Source: Paenibacillus beijingensis (GTDB taxonomy: Bacteria > Bacillota > Bacilli > Paenibacillales > Paenibacillaceae). Taken from it: 64,000 nt of DNA. Below the pieces are notes generated by a model, which was not told the DNA's origin, did no database searches, and saw only the letters and a list, made by a program, of their open reading frames with translations. A program made the translations under genes and the position numbers. This document shows positions 8,612 to 17,276 of this stretch, one piece after another (position 1 is the first letter of the stretch; every line of letters starts with the position of its first letter). Location of the stretch: positions 4,677,501 to 4,741,500 of the forward strand of contig NZ_CP011058.1 in NCBI RefSeq assembly GCF_000961095.1, given 5' to 3'.

Positions 8612-9865
8612 TTGAAAGCAGAAATTATTGCCGTCGGTACGGAACTGCTGCTCGGTCAAATCGTCAACACAAACGCCCAATTTTTATCGCAAGGACTGGC
8701 GGGACTCGGAATTGACGTTTATTTTCAAACCGTTGTCGGCGACAATGCGCAGCGGCTTCGCCAGGCAATCGAGGTGGCCCGGACCCGAGCCGATTTTATT
8801 CTGTTCACCGGCGGGATCGGGCCGACGCAGGACGATCTGACGAAAGACACGCTGGCGGATTACCTGGGCCGGCAGCTTCTTATTCACGAGCCGTCCATGT
8901 CCAAAATCGAACATTTTTTTTCGTCACGCGGCTCTCATATGGTGGAAAGCAACCGGCGCCAGGCGAACATGATCGAAGGCTCCGTGCCTTTGGCAAACGA
9001 AACGGGCCTTGCGGTCGGAAACGCGATCGTACAGGACGGAACGCTATATGCACTGCTTCCGGGGCCTCCGCGCGAAATGAAGCCGATGTTCAACGGACCG
9101 CTGCGCCAATGGCTCATTGACGTAAGCGGGCAGCACAATCTCCTGTACTCCCGTATTTTACGTTTCGCCGGAATCGGAGAGTCCAGCCTGGAGGCGGAGC
9201 TGATCGACATTATCGATGGGCAAACGGACCCTACCGTCGCTCCATACGCGAAGGAAGGGGAAGTGGTCATCCGCGTTTCGACTAAAGCGGGCAGCGCCGT
9301 CGAGGCGCTCGGCAAAATCGACCGTACCGTGGCGCTTATCCGGGAGCGGGTAGGCCAATATATGTATGCGGAAGAAGATATCCCGCTGGAAGAGGCGGTG
9401 CTGCGCAAATTAAGAGACAAGCGGCTGAAGCTCTCCTGTGCGGAAAGCTGCAGCGGCGGCCTGCTCTCGGAGCTGATTACAAGCGTGCCCGGAAGCAGCG
9501 GTGAATTTCTGGGCAGTATCGTCACCTATACGAATACGATGAAGCATAAGCTGCTCGGCATTCCGCTGTCGCAGCTCGAGGGGCCGGGCGCTCCGGGAGC
9601 AATCAGCGAGTCGACGGCACAGCTGATGGCGCAGCGTGTGAATGAGCTGACCGGGAGCGACTGGGGCATTGCGATTACAGGCGTCGCAGGACCGACGGAA
9701 TCCGAAGGAAAGCCCGTCGGACTTGTGTATATCGCGCTGGCGCGCAGGGGCGGCGAGACGACGGTGCATTCGATGAAATGGAGCGGCAACCGCAGCTCCG
9801 TCCGGATCCGGTCTGCGAAAACGGCACTGTACCGCTTGTGGGAACTGCTGAAGGACGAAACATAG
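8612..9865 (+). CDS. cinA: Competence/damage-inducible protein CinA
   Basis: 417 residues, full length for the two-domain form: an N-terminal MoaB-like pyrophosphatase domain (VGTELLLGQIVNTNAQ, then TGGIGPTQDD) and a C-terminal NMN deamidase/PncC-like domain (SCAESCSGG, then ITGVAGP). The family salvages ADP-ribose and NMN; in transformable Firmicutes cinA is often competence-induced together with recA. The TTG start has GGAAGGGGA eight bases or so upstream. A terminator and a separate LexA-controlled promoter lie before recA, so recA can be transcribed on its own. Confidence 0.95.
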   Translation: MKAEIIAVGTELLLGQIVNTNAQFLSQGLAGLGIDVYFQTVVGDNAQRLRQAIEVARTRADFILFTGGIGPTQDDLTKDTLADYLGRQLLIHEPSMSKIEHFFSSRGSHMVESNRRQANMIEGSVPLANETGLAVGNAIVQDGTLYALLPGPPREMKPMFNGPLRQWLIDVSGQHNLLYSRILRFAGIGESSLEAELIDIIDGQTDPTVAPYAKEGEVVIRVSTKAGSAVEALGKIDRTVALIRERVGQYMYAEEDIPLEEAVLRKLRDKRLKLSCAESCSGGLLSELITSVPGSSGEFLGSIVTYTNTMKHKLLGIPLSQLEGPGAPGAISESTAQLMAQRVNELTGSDWGIAITGVAGPTESEGKPVGLVYIALARRGGETTVHSMKWSGNRSSVRIRSAKTALYRLWELLKDET

Positions 9866-10025
9866 GGAACGCAATAATTGGGCAACAATCCGAATAAAGT
9901 GTCCCTGCCGGCAAGTGCGGCGGTGCATACGGCTTTCTAAGCGTATGCTCCTACAAAAGGCTTCACTGCTGTTCGCTCTTGTATTTCGAATTAGGATCAG
10001 GTATACTTGGGATAGTTAACGGAAG

Positions 10026-10068
10026 AACCGTGGCAAAAGTTCATTTTGCTGCGGTTTTTTGTTTTTTT
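10026..10068 (+). terminator. Intrinsic terminator between cinA and recA
   Basis: AACCGTGGCAAAA and TTTTGCTGCGGTT form a 13-bp stem with one mismatch, followed by TTTTTGTTTTTTT. Confidence 0.8.
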
Positions 10069-10103
10069 AGCCGCATGTCCGCTTCCGCGCTCCGAAAAAA
10101 AGA

Positions 10104-10117
10104 CGAATGTATGTTCG
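10104..10117. promoter_or_regulatory. LexA (DinR) operator of recA
   Basis: CGAATGTATGTTCG is close to the Gram-positive SOS box CGAAC-N4-GTTCG and lies just upstream of the -35 region of recA. This predicts DNA-damage induction. Confidence 0.8.
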
Positions 10118-10126
10118 AAAAAATGC

Positions 10127-10158
10127 TTGGCAACCGCTCCAAAACAAGGTATTATAAT
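10127..10158 (+). promoter_or_regulatory. recA promoter
   Basis: TTGGCA at 10127-10132, 17 bases, then TATTAT at 10150-10155; a perfect TATAAT at 10153-10158 overlaps it but would leave a 20-base spacer. Confidence 0.65.
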
Positions 10159-10186
10159 AGTACAAATAAAGAAGGATGTGAAGCTC

Positions 10187-11245
10187 TTGTCAGATCGTCG
10201 CGCTGCGCTTGATATGGCTCTTCGTCAGATCGAGAAGCAATTTGGTAAAGGCTCTATTATGAAATTGGGTGAATCGGCACAACTGCAGGTAGAAACCGTT
10301 TCTAGCGGTTCGCTTGCTTTAGATATTGCGCTTGGAATCGGAGGCTTCCCGCGGGGAAGAATTATTGAAGTATACGGGCCGGAATCTTCCGGTAAAACAA
10401 CGGTGGCGCTTCATGCCATTGCAGAGGTTCAACGCAACGGCGGACAAGCCGCTTTTATCGATGCGGAACACGCGCTTGACCCGCTGTATGCGAGCAAGCT
10501 TGGCGTCAATATTGACGAGCTGCTTCTTTCCCAGCCGGATACCGGAGAGCAAGCGCTGGAAATTGCGGAAGCGCTCGTACGCAGCGGAGCTGTGGATATC
10601 ATCGTTATTGACTCCGTAGCTGCGCTGGTGCCGAAAGCGGAAATCGAAGGCGAGATGGGTGATTCCCACGTCGGTTTGCAGGCGCGTCTTATGTCGCAGG
10701 CGCTGCGCAAGCTGTCAGGCGCGATCAGCAAGTCGAAAACGATCGCAATCTTCATTAACCAGCTGCGTGAAAAAGTCGGTGTTATGTTCGGAAACCCGGA
10801 AACGACTCCGGGCGGACGCGCGCTGAAGTTTTACTCCAGCGTTCGTCTGGATGTGCGGCGCATCGAATCAATCAAGCAGGGCAACGACGTTGTAGGCAAC
10901 CGCACCCGGATTAAAGTCGTTAAGAACAAAGTGGCTCCTCCGTTCAAACAGGCGGAACTCGATATTATGTACGGCGAGGGCATTTCCAAGCAAGGCAGTA
11001 TTATCGATATCGGCACGGAGATGGACATCGTTCAGAAGAGCGGCGCCTGGTTCTCCTACAACGGTGACCGTCTCGGCCAAGGCCGCGAGAATGCGAAGCA
11101 GTTCCTGAAAGACAACGTCCACGTGTCTGAAGCGATCGAGAAGCAGATTCGCGAAGCGCATAACCTGAGCGCGGCTGCAGAACGTGCGGCTGCGGGGATT
11201 ACTCCCCAGGAAGAGGATGACGAAGAGTTGGAGCTGGATCTTTAG
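10187..11245 (+). CDS. recA: Recombinase RecA
   Basis: 352-residue RecA with Walker A GPESSGKTT at 64-72 and the usual C-terminal acidic tail (EEDDEELELDL). It drives strand exchange in homologous recombination and activates LexA self-cleavage. The TTG at 10187 follows GAAGGATGTG and gives the family N-terminus SDRRAALDMALRQIEKQFGKG; an in-frame start at 10046 would run through the promoter and LexA box and is rejected. It is preceded by its own LexA-controlled promoter and followed by a strong terminator, with recX next. Confidence 0.98.
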   Translation: MSDRRAALDMALRQIEKQFGKGSIMKLGESAQLQVETVSSGSLALDIALGIGGFPRGRIIEVYGPESSGKTTVALHAIAEVQRNGGQAAFIDAEHALDPLYASKLGVNIDELLLSQPDTGEQALEIAEALVRSGAVDIIVIDSVAALVPKAEIEGEMGDSHVGLQARLMSQALRKLSGAISKSKTIAIFINQLREKVGVMFGNPETTPGGRALKFYSSVRLDVRRIESIKQGNDVVGNRTRIKVVKNKVAPPFKQAELDIMYGEGISKQGSIIDIGTEMDIVQKSGAWFSYNGDRLGQGRENAKQFLKDNVHVSEAIEKQIREAHNLSAAAERAAAGITPQEEDDEELELDL

Positions 11246-11316
11246 AACGACCTGATCTTGCTTTGCGAGAAATCGCTGCTTTTAAATGAAGAAATGCGGT
11301 TATGAATAGATGCTCG

Positions 11317-11345
11317 AAAGCACCTTTTACATAAAGGTGCTTTTG
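11317..11345 (+). terminator. Intrinsic terminator after recA
   Basis: AAAGCACCTTTTA pairs with TAAAGGTGCTTT around a short loop, then TTGTTG. Partial read-through could supply recX. Confidence 0.75.
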
Positions 11346-11420
11346 TTGTCGTGAAGGAGCTTCGGCGTTTGTTGTTTTGGCTACAATGGGGTGATCGACA
11401 GATGAAAAGGGGACGATACG

Positions 11421-12143
11421 GTGGATGAGGAAGCAAATGAGACAAGCCGGGAAACGGGCCGGGGACCACAATCCACATCGCTGCTCTTAACGAAGGTAGA
11501 ACCGGACAGAAAGCACCGCAGCCGTTACCTGCTTTATTTCGACGGCAGCGACGAGGCGGCGCTGTCCGTTCACGAGGACATTTTGGTAAGGTACCGACTG
11601 TTGAAAGGACAAACGCTGGATGCCGCTTTATTGGCGGAAGTGGCGGCCGAAGACGGGCGATACCGGGCGTATGCCGCCGCGGTTTATTATCTCGGCTTCA
11701 AGCCGCGAACGAGTAAAGAAATCGAGCGTTATTTGGCGCGCAAAGAATTTGACGAGGAGTCGATCTCGCATACACTCGACCGTCTAAACGGCGAAGCGCT
11801 TATTAACGACGGGGAATATGCGCGCATGTTCGCCGCTCAGCGGATGCGCGGCGCTTTGAAAGGAAGGCGGCTGATCCGGCAGGAGCTGCAGGTGCGCGGC
11901 ATTGCCAAAGAAACGGCGGCAAAGGCGGCGGAAGCGCTCGATCCGCAAGCGGAATTGGATGCGGCTATGCGTGCGGCGGAGAAAAAATGGAGATCCTTAA
12001 AAGGGGAGCCTATCGACCGCAAGCGGAAGCTGACCGCTTTTTTGCTCCGCCGCGGTTTCCCGGGAGAGACGGCCAGAGCGGCGGTTCGCAGCATTTCGGA
12101 AGGCGAGCAAGGCGACGATGAAGGGCTGTGGCTTGACAATTGA
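11421..12143 (+). CDS. recX: Regulatory protein RecX
   Basis: 240 residues with the repeated three-helix modules of RecX (AAVYYLGFKPRTSKEIERYL, then LIRQELQVRGI). RecX binds RecA filaments and limits or modulates recombination. The position directly after recA, separated by a terminator, is the common Firmicute arrangement. The GTG at 11421 has AAAAGGGGA upstream. The last bases of the gene contain the TTGACA of the next promoter. Confidence 0.92.
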   Translation: MDEEANETSRETGRGPQSTSLLLTKVEPDRKHRSRYLLYFDGSDEAALSVHEDILVRYRLLKGQTLDAALLAEVAAEDGRYRAYAAAVYYLGFKPRTSKEIERYLARKEFDEESISHTLDRLNGEALINDGEYARMFAAQRMRGALKGRRLIRQELQVRGIAKETAAKAAEALDPQAELDAAMRAAEKKWRSLKGEPIDRKRKLTAFLLRRGFPGETARAAVRSISEGEQGDDEGLWLDN

Positions 12144-12162
12144 TTTTATCAAAAGATAAAAT
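12133..12162 (+). promoter_or_regulatory. Putative rny promoter overlapping a palindrome
   Basis: TTGACA at 12133-12138, an 18-base spacer, TAAAAT at 12157-12162. The spacer and -10 box form the perfect palindrome ATTTTATC-AAAA-GATAAAAT (12143-12162), which could be an operator or a weak hairpin ending recX. Confidence 0.6.
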
Positions 12163-12323
12163 ATGTGTGTATTCCTTTCCTTCGAATCAATTTTCCTTCC
12201 AAAAATTGAGACGAAACGATTTATTTTTAGCCGAATATTGATCGTTAAACGGTATGGAAACCGGCTTAAAGCAACTGAATATCAAGCGTTTGCCTTGGTG
12301 AATGCAACGAGGAGGTGAACAAG

Positions 12324-13874
12324 ATGACACCTGGATTATGGATCTTATGGATCTTGATCGTTCTCGTTGTTGGCGCGGTTTTCTTTGGGATTGGTTACTT
12401 TATTCGAAAGTCGATTGCCGAGGCCAAAATTTCAAGCGCTGAGCAGGCCGCCGTCCAAATCGTCGAAAGTGCGAAGAAGGAAGCGGAAGCGCTAAAGAAA
12501 GAAACGGTCCTGGAAGCCAAGGACGAAGTACACAAACTCCGTTCTGAAGCGGAAAAAGACATTCGTGAGAGACGAAACGAAAGTCAACGTCTCGAAAGAC
12601 GACTGCTGCAAAAAGAGGAGTCGCTGGATAAAAAACTAGAAGCACTAGAACGCAAAGAAGAACAGGTAGCCAACAAGGAGAAACGAATCGAAGAAACTCA
12701 AGAGCAGATCGATTCCATTTACAGACAGCAGCAAAGCGAGCTTGAACGTATTTCCGGCCTGACGACGGAGGATGCCAAAGGCATTATTTTCGCCAATGTC
12801 GAACAGGAAGTCCGTCATGAGACTGCGCAGATGATTAAAGAAATTGAGCTGCAGGCGAAGGAAGAAGCGGACAAGAAAGCGCGCGACATTATCTCGCTGG
12901 CAATTCAACGTTGTGCGGCCGATCATGTGGCGGAAACGACCGTTTCTGTTGTATCGCTGCCAAACGAAGAAATGAAAGGGCGTATTATCGGACGCGAAGG
13001 CCGCAATATTCGCGCTTTGGAAACTTTGACCGGTATCGATCTCATCATCGACGATACACCGGAAGCGGTCATTTTGTCCGGTTTCGACCCGATTCGCCGC
13101 GAGATCGCACGTACTTCTCTGGAAAAGCTTGTTGCGGACGGGCGAATTCATCCGGCCCGGATCGAAGAAATGGTGGAGAAGTCCCGTCGGGAAGTGGACG
13201 AACGTATTCGCGAATACGGGGAGCAAGCCACTTTCGAAGTCGGCGTACACGGACTTCACCCGGATCTGATCAAAATTTTGGGCCGCCTGAAATACCGGAC
13301 CAGCTATGGACAAAACGTGCTGAAGCACTCGATGGAAGTGGCTTATTTGACCGGTTTGATGGCCGCGGAGCTGGGCGAAGACGTTACCCTGGCGAAGCGA
13401 GCGGGACTGATGCACGACATCGGCAAGGCGCTGGACCACGAAGTGGAAGGCTCGCACGTCGAAATCGGCGTAGAGCTGGCGAAGAAGTACAAGGAGCATC
13501 CTGTTGTCATCAACAGTATTGCTTCCCATCACGGCGATTGCGAGGCGACTTCGGTCATCGCCATGCTGGTCGGAGCGGCTGACGCGCTTTCTGCGGCACG
13601 TCCGGGAGCGCGGCGCGAGACACTGGAGACGTATATCAAGCGTCTGGAGAAGCTCGAAGAAATTTCCGAATCGTTCGAAGGCGTCGAGAAGTCGTACGCC
13701 ATTCAGGCTGGACGCGAAGTACGCGTCATGGTACAGCCCGAGAAAATCGACGATACCGAGGCGTTCCGTCTTGCACGCGATATTACGAAGAAGATCGAGG
13801 GCGAACTCGATTATCCGGGACATATTAAAGTCACGGTGATTCGCGAAACGCGCGCGGTGGAATACGCCAAATAA
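12324..13874 (+). CDS. rny: Ribonuclease Y
   Basis: 516 residues: an N-terminal membrane anchor at about 5-27, a long charged coiled coil to about residue 190, a KH RNA-binding domain (KGRIIGREGRNIRALE), then an HD phosphohydrolase domain with MHDIGKALDHE. RNase Y is the membrane-bound endoribonuclease that starts bulk mRNA decay in Firmicutes. The ATG at 12324 follows GAGGAGGTG; the in-frame GTG at 12315 is part of that site. The partner ymdB follows as in Bacillus. The RicA protein encoded at 18909 belongs to a complex that guides RNase Y in Bacillus. Confidence 0.97.
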   Translation: MTPGLWILWILIVLVVGAVFFGIGYFIRKSIAEAKISSAEQAAVQIVESAKKEAEALKKETVLEAKDEVHKLRSEAEKDIRERRNESQRLERRLLQKEESLDKKLEALERKEEQVANKEKRIEETQEQIDSIYRQQQSELERISGLTTEDAKGIIFANVEQEVRHETAQMIKEIELQAKEEADKKARDIISLAIQRCAADHVAETTVSVVSLPNEEMKGRIIGREGRNIRALETLTGIDLIIDDTPEAVILSGFDPIRREIARTSLEKLVADGRIHPARIEEMVEKSRREVDERIREYGEQATFEVGVHGLHPDLIKILGRLKYRTSYGQNVLKHSMEVAYLTGLMAAELGEDVTLAKRAGLMHDIGKALDHEVEGSHVEIGVELAKKYKEHPVVINSIASHHGDCEATSVIAMLVGAADALSAARPGARRETLETYIKRLEKLEEISESFEGVEKSYAIQAGREVRVMVQPEKIDDTEAFRLARDITKKIEGELDYPGHIKVTVIRETRAVEYAK

Positions 13875-13888
13875 ACAAACGAATATTT

Positions 13889-13959
13889 GCGTATGCAACA
13901 TGCCGCTTGGCCGCATGTTGCATACGCCAACTAAAGTGGCTGCCCGTCAGCCACTTTTC
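13889..13959 (+). terminator. Two consecutive hairpins between rny and ymdB
   Basis: The first is a perfect 15-bp stem (13889-13903 with 13913-13927) with a nine-base loop and no T-run. The second, AAAGTGGCTG with CAGCCACTTT (13933-13957), ends in TTTT and looks like an intrinsic terminator. The tight pair may attenuate ymdB or protect the rny message. Confidence 0.65.
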
Positions 13960-13986
13960 ACGTCTTTGAAGGCAGGGATGAAACGG

Positions 13987-14781
13987 ATGAAAGTATTGTT
14001 TATCGGGGACATTGTCGGCAATGTCGGACGCGGAGCGCTGCGAAAGGTGCTGCCTGCGCTAAAAACCAAATATTATCCGGATATTATTATCGTGAACGGA
14101 GAAAATGCGGCCGCCGGCCGAGGCATCACCGCCGCAATCGCCAGAGAATTTTTCGACTGGGGCGTTCACGGCATTACGATGGGCAACCATACGTGGGACA
14201 ATAAAGATATTTTCGAATGGATCGAGGATGAAGGACGCATTGTCCGTCCCGCCAACTTTCCTCCGGGCACTCCGGGAAGGGGCTCGACGGTCATTAAAGC
14301 GAACGGGAAGAAGCTCGGCATTTTGAATTTGCAGGGACGAACATTTTTACCGCCGCTCGACTGCCCGTTCCGGAAAGCGGACGAAGAATTGGACCGGCTG
14401 CTAACCGAGACGAAGCACGTGCTCGTCGACTTCCATGCCGAAGCGACGTCGGAAAAAATCGCGATGGGCTGGTATTTGGACGGACGCGCTTCGATCGTCG
14501 TCGGAACGCATACCCATGTCCAGACGAACGACGACCGCATTTTGCCGGAAGGGACCGCTTATTTGACCGATGTCGGGATGACCGGCTCGATGGAGGGCAT
14601 CCTCGGCATGGAGCGCGGCGCGGTCATGCACCGGTTTCTTACCGGTCTGCCGTCGCGGTTTGTCGTCGATGAAGGGGATTGGAATGTGCACGGCGTCTTC
14701 TTCGATCTCGACGACGCGACGGGGAAAGCGAAAAGAATGGAAAAAATTAGGATGTCTGAAACCGATTGGGCCATGATGTAG
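13987..14781 (+). CDS. ymdB: YmdB-type metallophosphoesterase (TIGR00282)
   Basis: 264-residue metallophosphoesterase with the ordered metal-binding motifs GDIVG near the start, NGENAA, GNHTWDNK and GTHTHVQT. YmdB of Bacillus hydrolyses cyclic nucleotides in vitro and affects biofilm formation and motility. The ATG at 13987 gives MKVLFIGDIVG, the family start. The in-frame ATG at 13978 has a tighter GAAGG site and cannot be excluded; it would add three residues. It lies downstream of rny and upstream of spoVS, as in Bacillus. Confidence 0.9.
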   Translation: MKVLFIGDIVGNVGRGALRKVLPALKTKYYPDIIIVNGENAAAGRGITAAIAREFFDWGVHGITMGNHTWDNKDIFEWIEDEGRIVRPANFPPGTPGRGSTVIKANGKKLGILNLQGRTFLPPLDCPFRKADEELDRLLTETKHVLVDFHAEATSEKIAMGWYLDGRASIVVGTHTHVQTNDDRILPEGTAYLTDVGMTGSMEGILGMERGAVMHRFLTGLPSRFVVDEGDWNVHGVFFDLDDATGKAKRMEKIRMSETDWAMM

Positions 14782-14836
14782 CGGATGCGATAATTGTCCG
14801 ATTATTTCGAACAGTTTGGAAACTGCTGTCCAGCAA

Positions 14837-14863
14837 GCAGGAATTTTTTCTCCTCTCTCGAAT
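14837..14863 (+). promoter_or_regulatory. Sigma-H-type promoter of spoVS
   Basis: GCAGGAATT (14837-14845) fits the sigma-H -35 RnAGGAWWW exactly. After 11 bases, CTCGAAT (14857-14863) fits RnnGAAT except for the first base. Bacillus spoVS is sigma-H dependent, which supports the reading. Confidence 0.7.
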
Positions 14864-14907
14864 AGTATGGAATAACACCAAACATCATTCCCGAGGAGGT
14901 ACTTTCC

Positions 14908-15168
14908 ATGGAAGTCTTAAAAGTTTCAGCAAAGTCTAATCCAAATTCCGTAGCAGGCGCATTGGCGGGCGTTTTACGGGAACGCGGTGCGGCCGAACTG
15001 CAGGCAATCGGGGCTGGTGCTTTGAACCAAGCGATCAAGGCGGTGGCTATCGCAAGAGGCTTTGTCGCCCCAAGCGGAGTGGATCTCATTTGTATTCCGG
15101 CTTTCACGGACATTGTCATCGACGGGGAAAACCGAACCGCAATCAAGCTGATCGTAGAACCGAGGTAG
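14908..15168 (+). CDS. spoVS: Stage V sporulation protein S
   Basis: 86-residue SpoVS, full length and highly conserved (EVLKVSAKSNPNSVAGALAG). It is a small Alba-like protein needed for progression of sporulation and for spore-coat assembly in Bacillus. The ATG has GAGGAGGT at a proper distance. It has its own promoter, sigma-H-like, and its own strong terminator, so it is a monocistronic early-sporulation unit. Its presence is the best evidence here that the host forms endospores. Confidence 0.97.
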   Translation: MEVLKVSAKSNPNSVAGALAGVLRERGAAELQAIGAGALNQAIKAVAIARGFVAPSGVDLICIPAFTDIVIDGENRTAIKLIVEPR

Positions 15169-15202
15169 AGAGCTCATGGGTAACGATTCCGTATTTATAG
15201 AT

Positions 15203-15234
15203 AAAACCTGTCTAAACGCTGGACAGGTTTTTTT
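15203..15234 (+). terminator. Intrinsic terminator after spoVS
   Basis: AAAACCTGTC pairs with GACAGGTTTT around a nine-base loop and leads into a T-run. Confidence 0.85.
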
Positions 15235-15404
15235 GCGTCCGGCAGCTTGTTACTTCCTTTTACATGAGGAGCGCTGGGCATGACGCTTATCGTGGACGGC
15301 ATAAACTGATAGAGACCGATTGCCGCTTATAGTTGTGAACTTTTACCGCTGCAAGGATTGAAGCTTGTTGACCGTTGCCGAAGCAAAGTTGGAAGAGGTG
15401 GACG

Positions 15405-16367
15405 ATGAACCGATTTGGCGTTGTTGATTTTCACTGCGATGTGCTGTCCAAGCTGCTGGAGAATGACAAGCTGCGGTTTGCCGAAGACGGGCCGCGTGAA
15501 GAAGGTGCGAAAGAGCTTGACGTCACATGGGAACGTTTGCGCGCGAGCGGCAGCCTGTTTCAAATGTTTGCGATCTATATTCCGGAACGAATGGGCAAAA
15601 CGATGACGCCGATTTTGCAAAGCGTCGATTTGTTCATGCGCCGCATTGAGGCGCTGCCCGGCATCGCTTTTGTCCGTACCCGCTGCCAGCTGCGGGAAGC
15701 GCTCCAGAACGGCAAGACCGGCGCCATGCTGTCGCTGGAAGGCGTCGACGGGCTGCAGGGGGATTTTATAGCACTTCGAATATTGTATTATCTCGGCGTG
15801 CGCGCGCTTGGTCTGACATGGAACCATGCCAACTGGGCAGCCGACGGGGTGATGGAGCCGAGGGGCGGCGGCCTGACGGGGAAAGGGCGTCAGCTTGTCC
15901 GGAATTGCAATGAGTTGGGTATGATGCTTGATGTCTCGCACTTGACGGATCAAGGGTTTTGGGAGGTTGTCGAATTAACGAACCGTCCCCTAATCGCTTC
16001 CCATTCCAACAGCCGGAAATTATGTCCGCATCCGCGCAATTTGACCGACGATCAAATCCGGACACTAGTGGCGATGGACGGAAGAATCGGCATTACATAT
16101 GTTCCCTGGTTTGTAACCAGCGAAGGGGAAGCGTCGGTTTCCGGGGTCGTTCGGCATGTAGACCATGTATGCAGCTTGGGCGGGGAGAAGCACGTGATGC
16201 TCGGATCGGACTTCGACGGCATAGACCGTCATGTTGCCGGTCTTGCCCACCCCGGTGAAGTATGGAGATTAACCGAACAGCTTCTTCAGCACTATAAAGA
16301 AGAGCAGGTTCGAGGCTTCATGTCGGAAAATGCGCTCCGTTATTTGGATCAAAATTTGCCGGATTGA
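15405..16367 (+). CDS. Membrane dipeptidase-family metallopeptidase (M19)
   Basis: 320-residue amidohydrolase-fold protein of the renal dipeptidase family. The metal-binding HxD is in VVDFHCDVL near the N-terminus; LEGVDGL, LTWNHAN, DVSHL, ASHSNSRKL and GSDFDGI follow in the family order. The family cleaves dipeptides, including some with D-amino acids, using two zinc ions. No signal peptide is visible, so it is probably cytoplasmic despite the family name. The ATG at 15405 follows GGAAGAGGTGG; an in-frame TTG 30 bases earlier reads through this site. In Bacillus tdh-kbl occupy this place, so the gene is a lineage-specific insertion or replacement. Confidence 0.9.
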   Translation: MNRFGVVDFHCDVLSKLLENDKLRFAEDGPREEGAKELDVTWERLRASGSLFQMFAIYIPERMGKTMTPILQSVDLFMRRIEALPGIAFVRTRCQLREALQNGKTGAMLSLEGVDGLQGDFIALRILYYLGVRALGLTWNHANWAADGVMEPRGGGLTGKGRQLVRNCNELGMMLDVSHLTDQGFWEVVELTNRPLIASHSNSRKLCPHPRNLTDDQIRTLVAMDGRIGITYVPWFVTSEGEASVSGVVRHVDHVCSLGGEKHVMLGSDFDGIDRHVAGLAHPGEVWRLTEQLLQHYKEEQVRGFMSENALRYLDQNLPD

Positions 16368-16374
16368 ACGAAGG

Positions 16375-16412
16375 AAAAGGCATTCGGTCGATAGAGGCTG
16401 CATGCCTTTTTT
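16375..16412 (+). terminator. Intrinsic terminator after the dipeptidase gene
   Basis: AAAAGGCAT (16375-16383) pairs with ATGCCTTTT (16402-16410), followed by further T. Confidence 0.7.
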
Positions 16413-16474
16413 GACTCCAATGGTAAGAGATAGTAATATACGAAGAGATCAAGCGACAATAAGGAGAGAACTAC

Positions 16475-17047
16475 ATGTCTAAAAATGTGCCAGTCGGCGT
16501 GTCAGCACGTCATATTCATCTATCCGCAGCTCATGTTGAAGCGCTGTTCGGACCGGGTGCGGGATTAACGGAAATGAAGCCGCTCTCCCAGCCGGGCCAG
16601 TTCGCCGCGGGCGAGACGGTTGCCGTCGTCGGACCGAAAGGGACGTTCCCGAAAGTCCGCATTCTCGGACCGGCGCGCAAAGCGACCCAGTTGGAAGTTT
16701 CCCGTACCGACGCGTTTGCGCTCGGAATCAATCCTCCCTTGCGGGAATCCGGCGATATTAAAGGGTCCGCCGGCATTACGATCAAAGGTCCGGCCGGCGA
16801 AGTGACGATCGATGAGGGCGTGATCGTTGCGGCGCGTCATATCCATTTCCATACGTCCGATGCCGAGAAATGGGAAATCCGCGACAAGCAGAAGCTTAGC
16901 GTCCGTTTTGGCGGCGAACGCGGCGTCGTATTCGAAAACGTCATCGCACGCGTATCGCCTGATTTCGCGCTGGACATGCATATCGATACGGATGAAGCGA
17001 ATGCGGTTGGAGCCAAAACCGGCGATACCGCTGAAATTATCGGCTAA
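16475..17047 (+). CDS. pduL: Phosphate propanoyltransferase PduL-type
   Basis: 190-residue PduL-family phosphotransacylase, which exchanges CoA for phosphate on acetyl- or propionyl-CoA. Two zinc-binding histidine clusters are visible, SARHIHLS (His13, His15, His20) and ARHIHFH (His122, His124, His126). No microcompartment shell genes or encapsulation peptide are seen, so it most likely acts as a free cytosolic enzyme in acetate or propionate metabolism. The ATG at 16475 has AAGGAGAG upstream. The gene stands between two terminators and is monocistronic. Confidence 0.92.
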   Translation: MSKNVPVGVSARHIHLSAAHVEALFGPGAGLTEMKPLSQPGQFAAGETVAVVGPKGTFPKVRILGPARKATQLEVSRTDAFALGINPPLRESGDIKGSAGITIKGPAGEVTIDEGVIVAARHIHFHTSDAEKWEIRDKQKLSVRFGGERGVVFENVIARVSPDFALDMHIDTDEANAVGAKTGDTAEIIG

Positions 17048-17087
17048 TCATAATGAACAGACAGCCGCCGCCTTGCGCCGGCCCTGC

Positions 17088-17123
17088 AAACGCGAACCCG
17101 CACGCTGCGGCTTCGCGTTTTTC
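17088..17123 (+). terminator. Intrinsic terminator after pduL
   Basis: AACGCGAA (17089-17096) pairs with TTCGCGTT (17112-17119) with a GC-rich inner stem; TTTT follows. Confidence 0.75.
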
Positions 17124-17276
17124 TGTTTTTCGCACGTGCAGCACGCACTTGTTAATGGTTTGATTTGGAGAATACGCTTTTTCTTCCAGATGGATATAGA
17201 AGAGTTTAGATGATATAATACGATATTGGACGATACAAATAAGGAACCATTCAACATAGAAGGAAGTGAATCCGTT

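Noticed and set aside
12645..13916. Long minus-strand open frame across rny
   Set aside because: Shadow of the rny gene with no start site or homology.
16475..17047. Bacterial microcompartment locus around pduL
   Set aside because: No shell proteins, encapsulation peptide or other pdu/eut genes are near.
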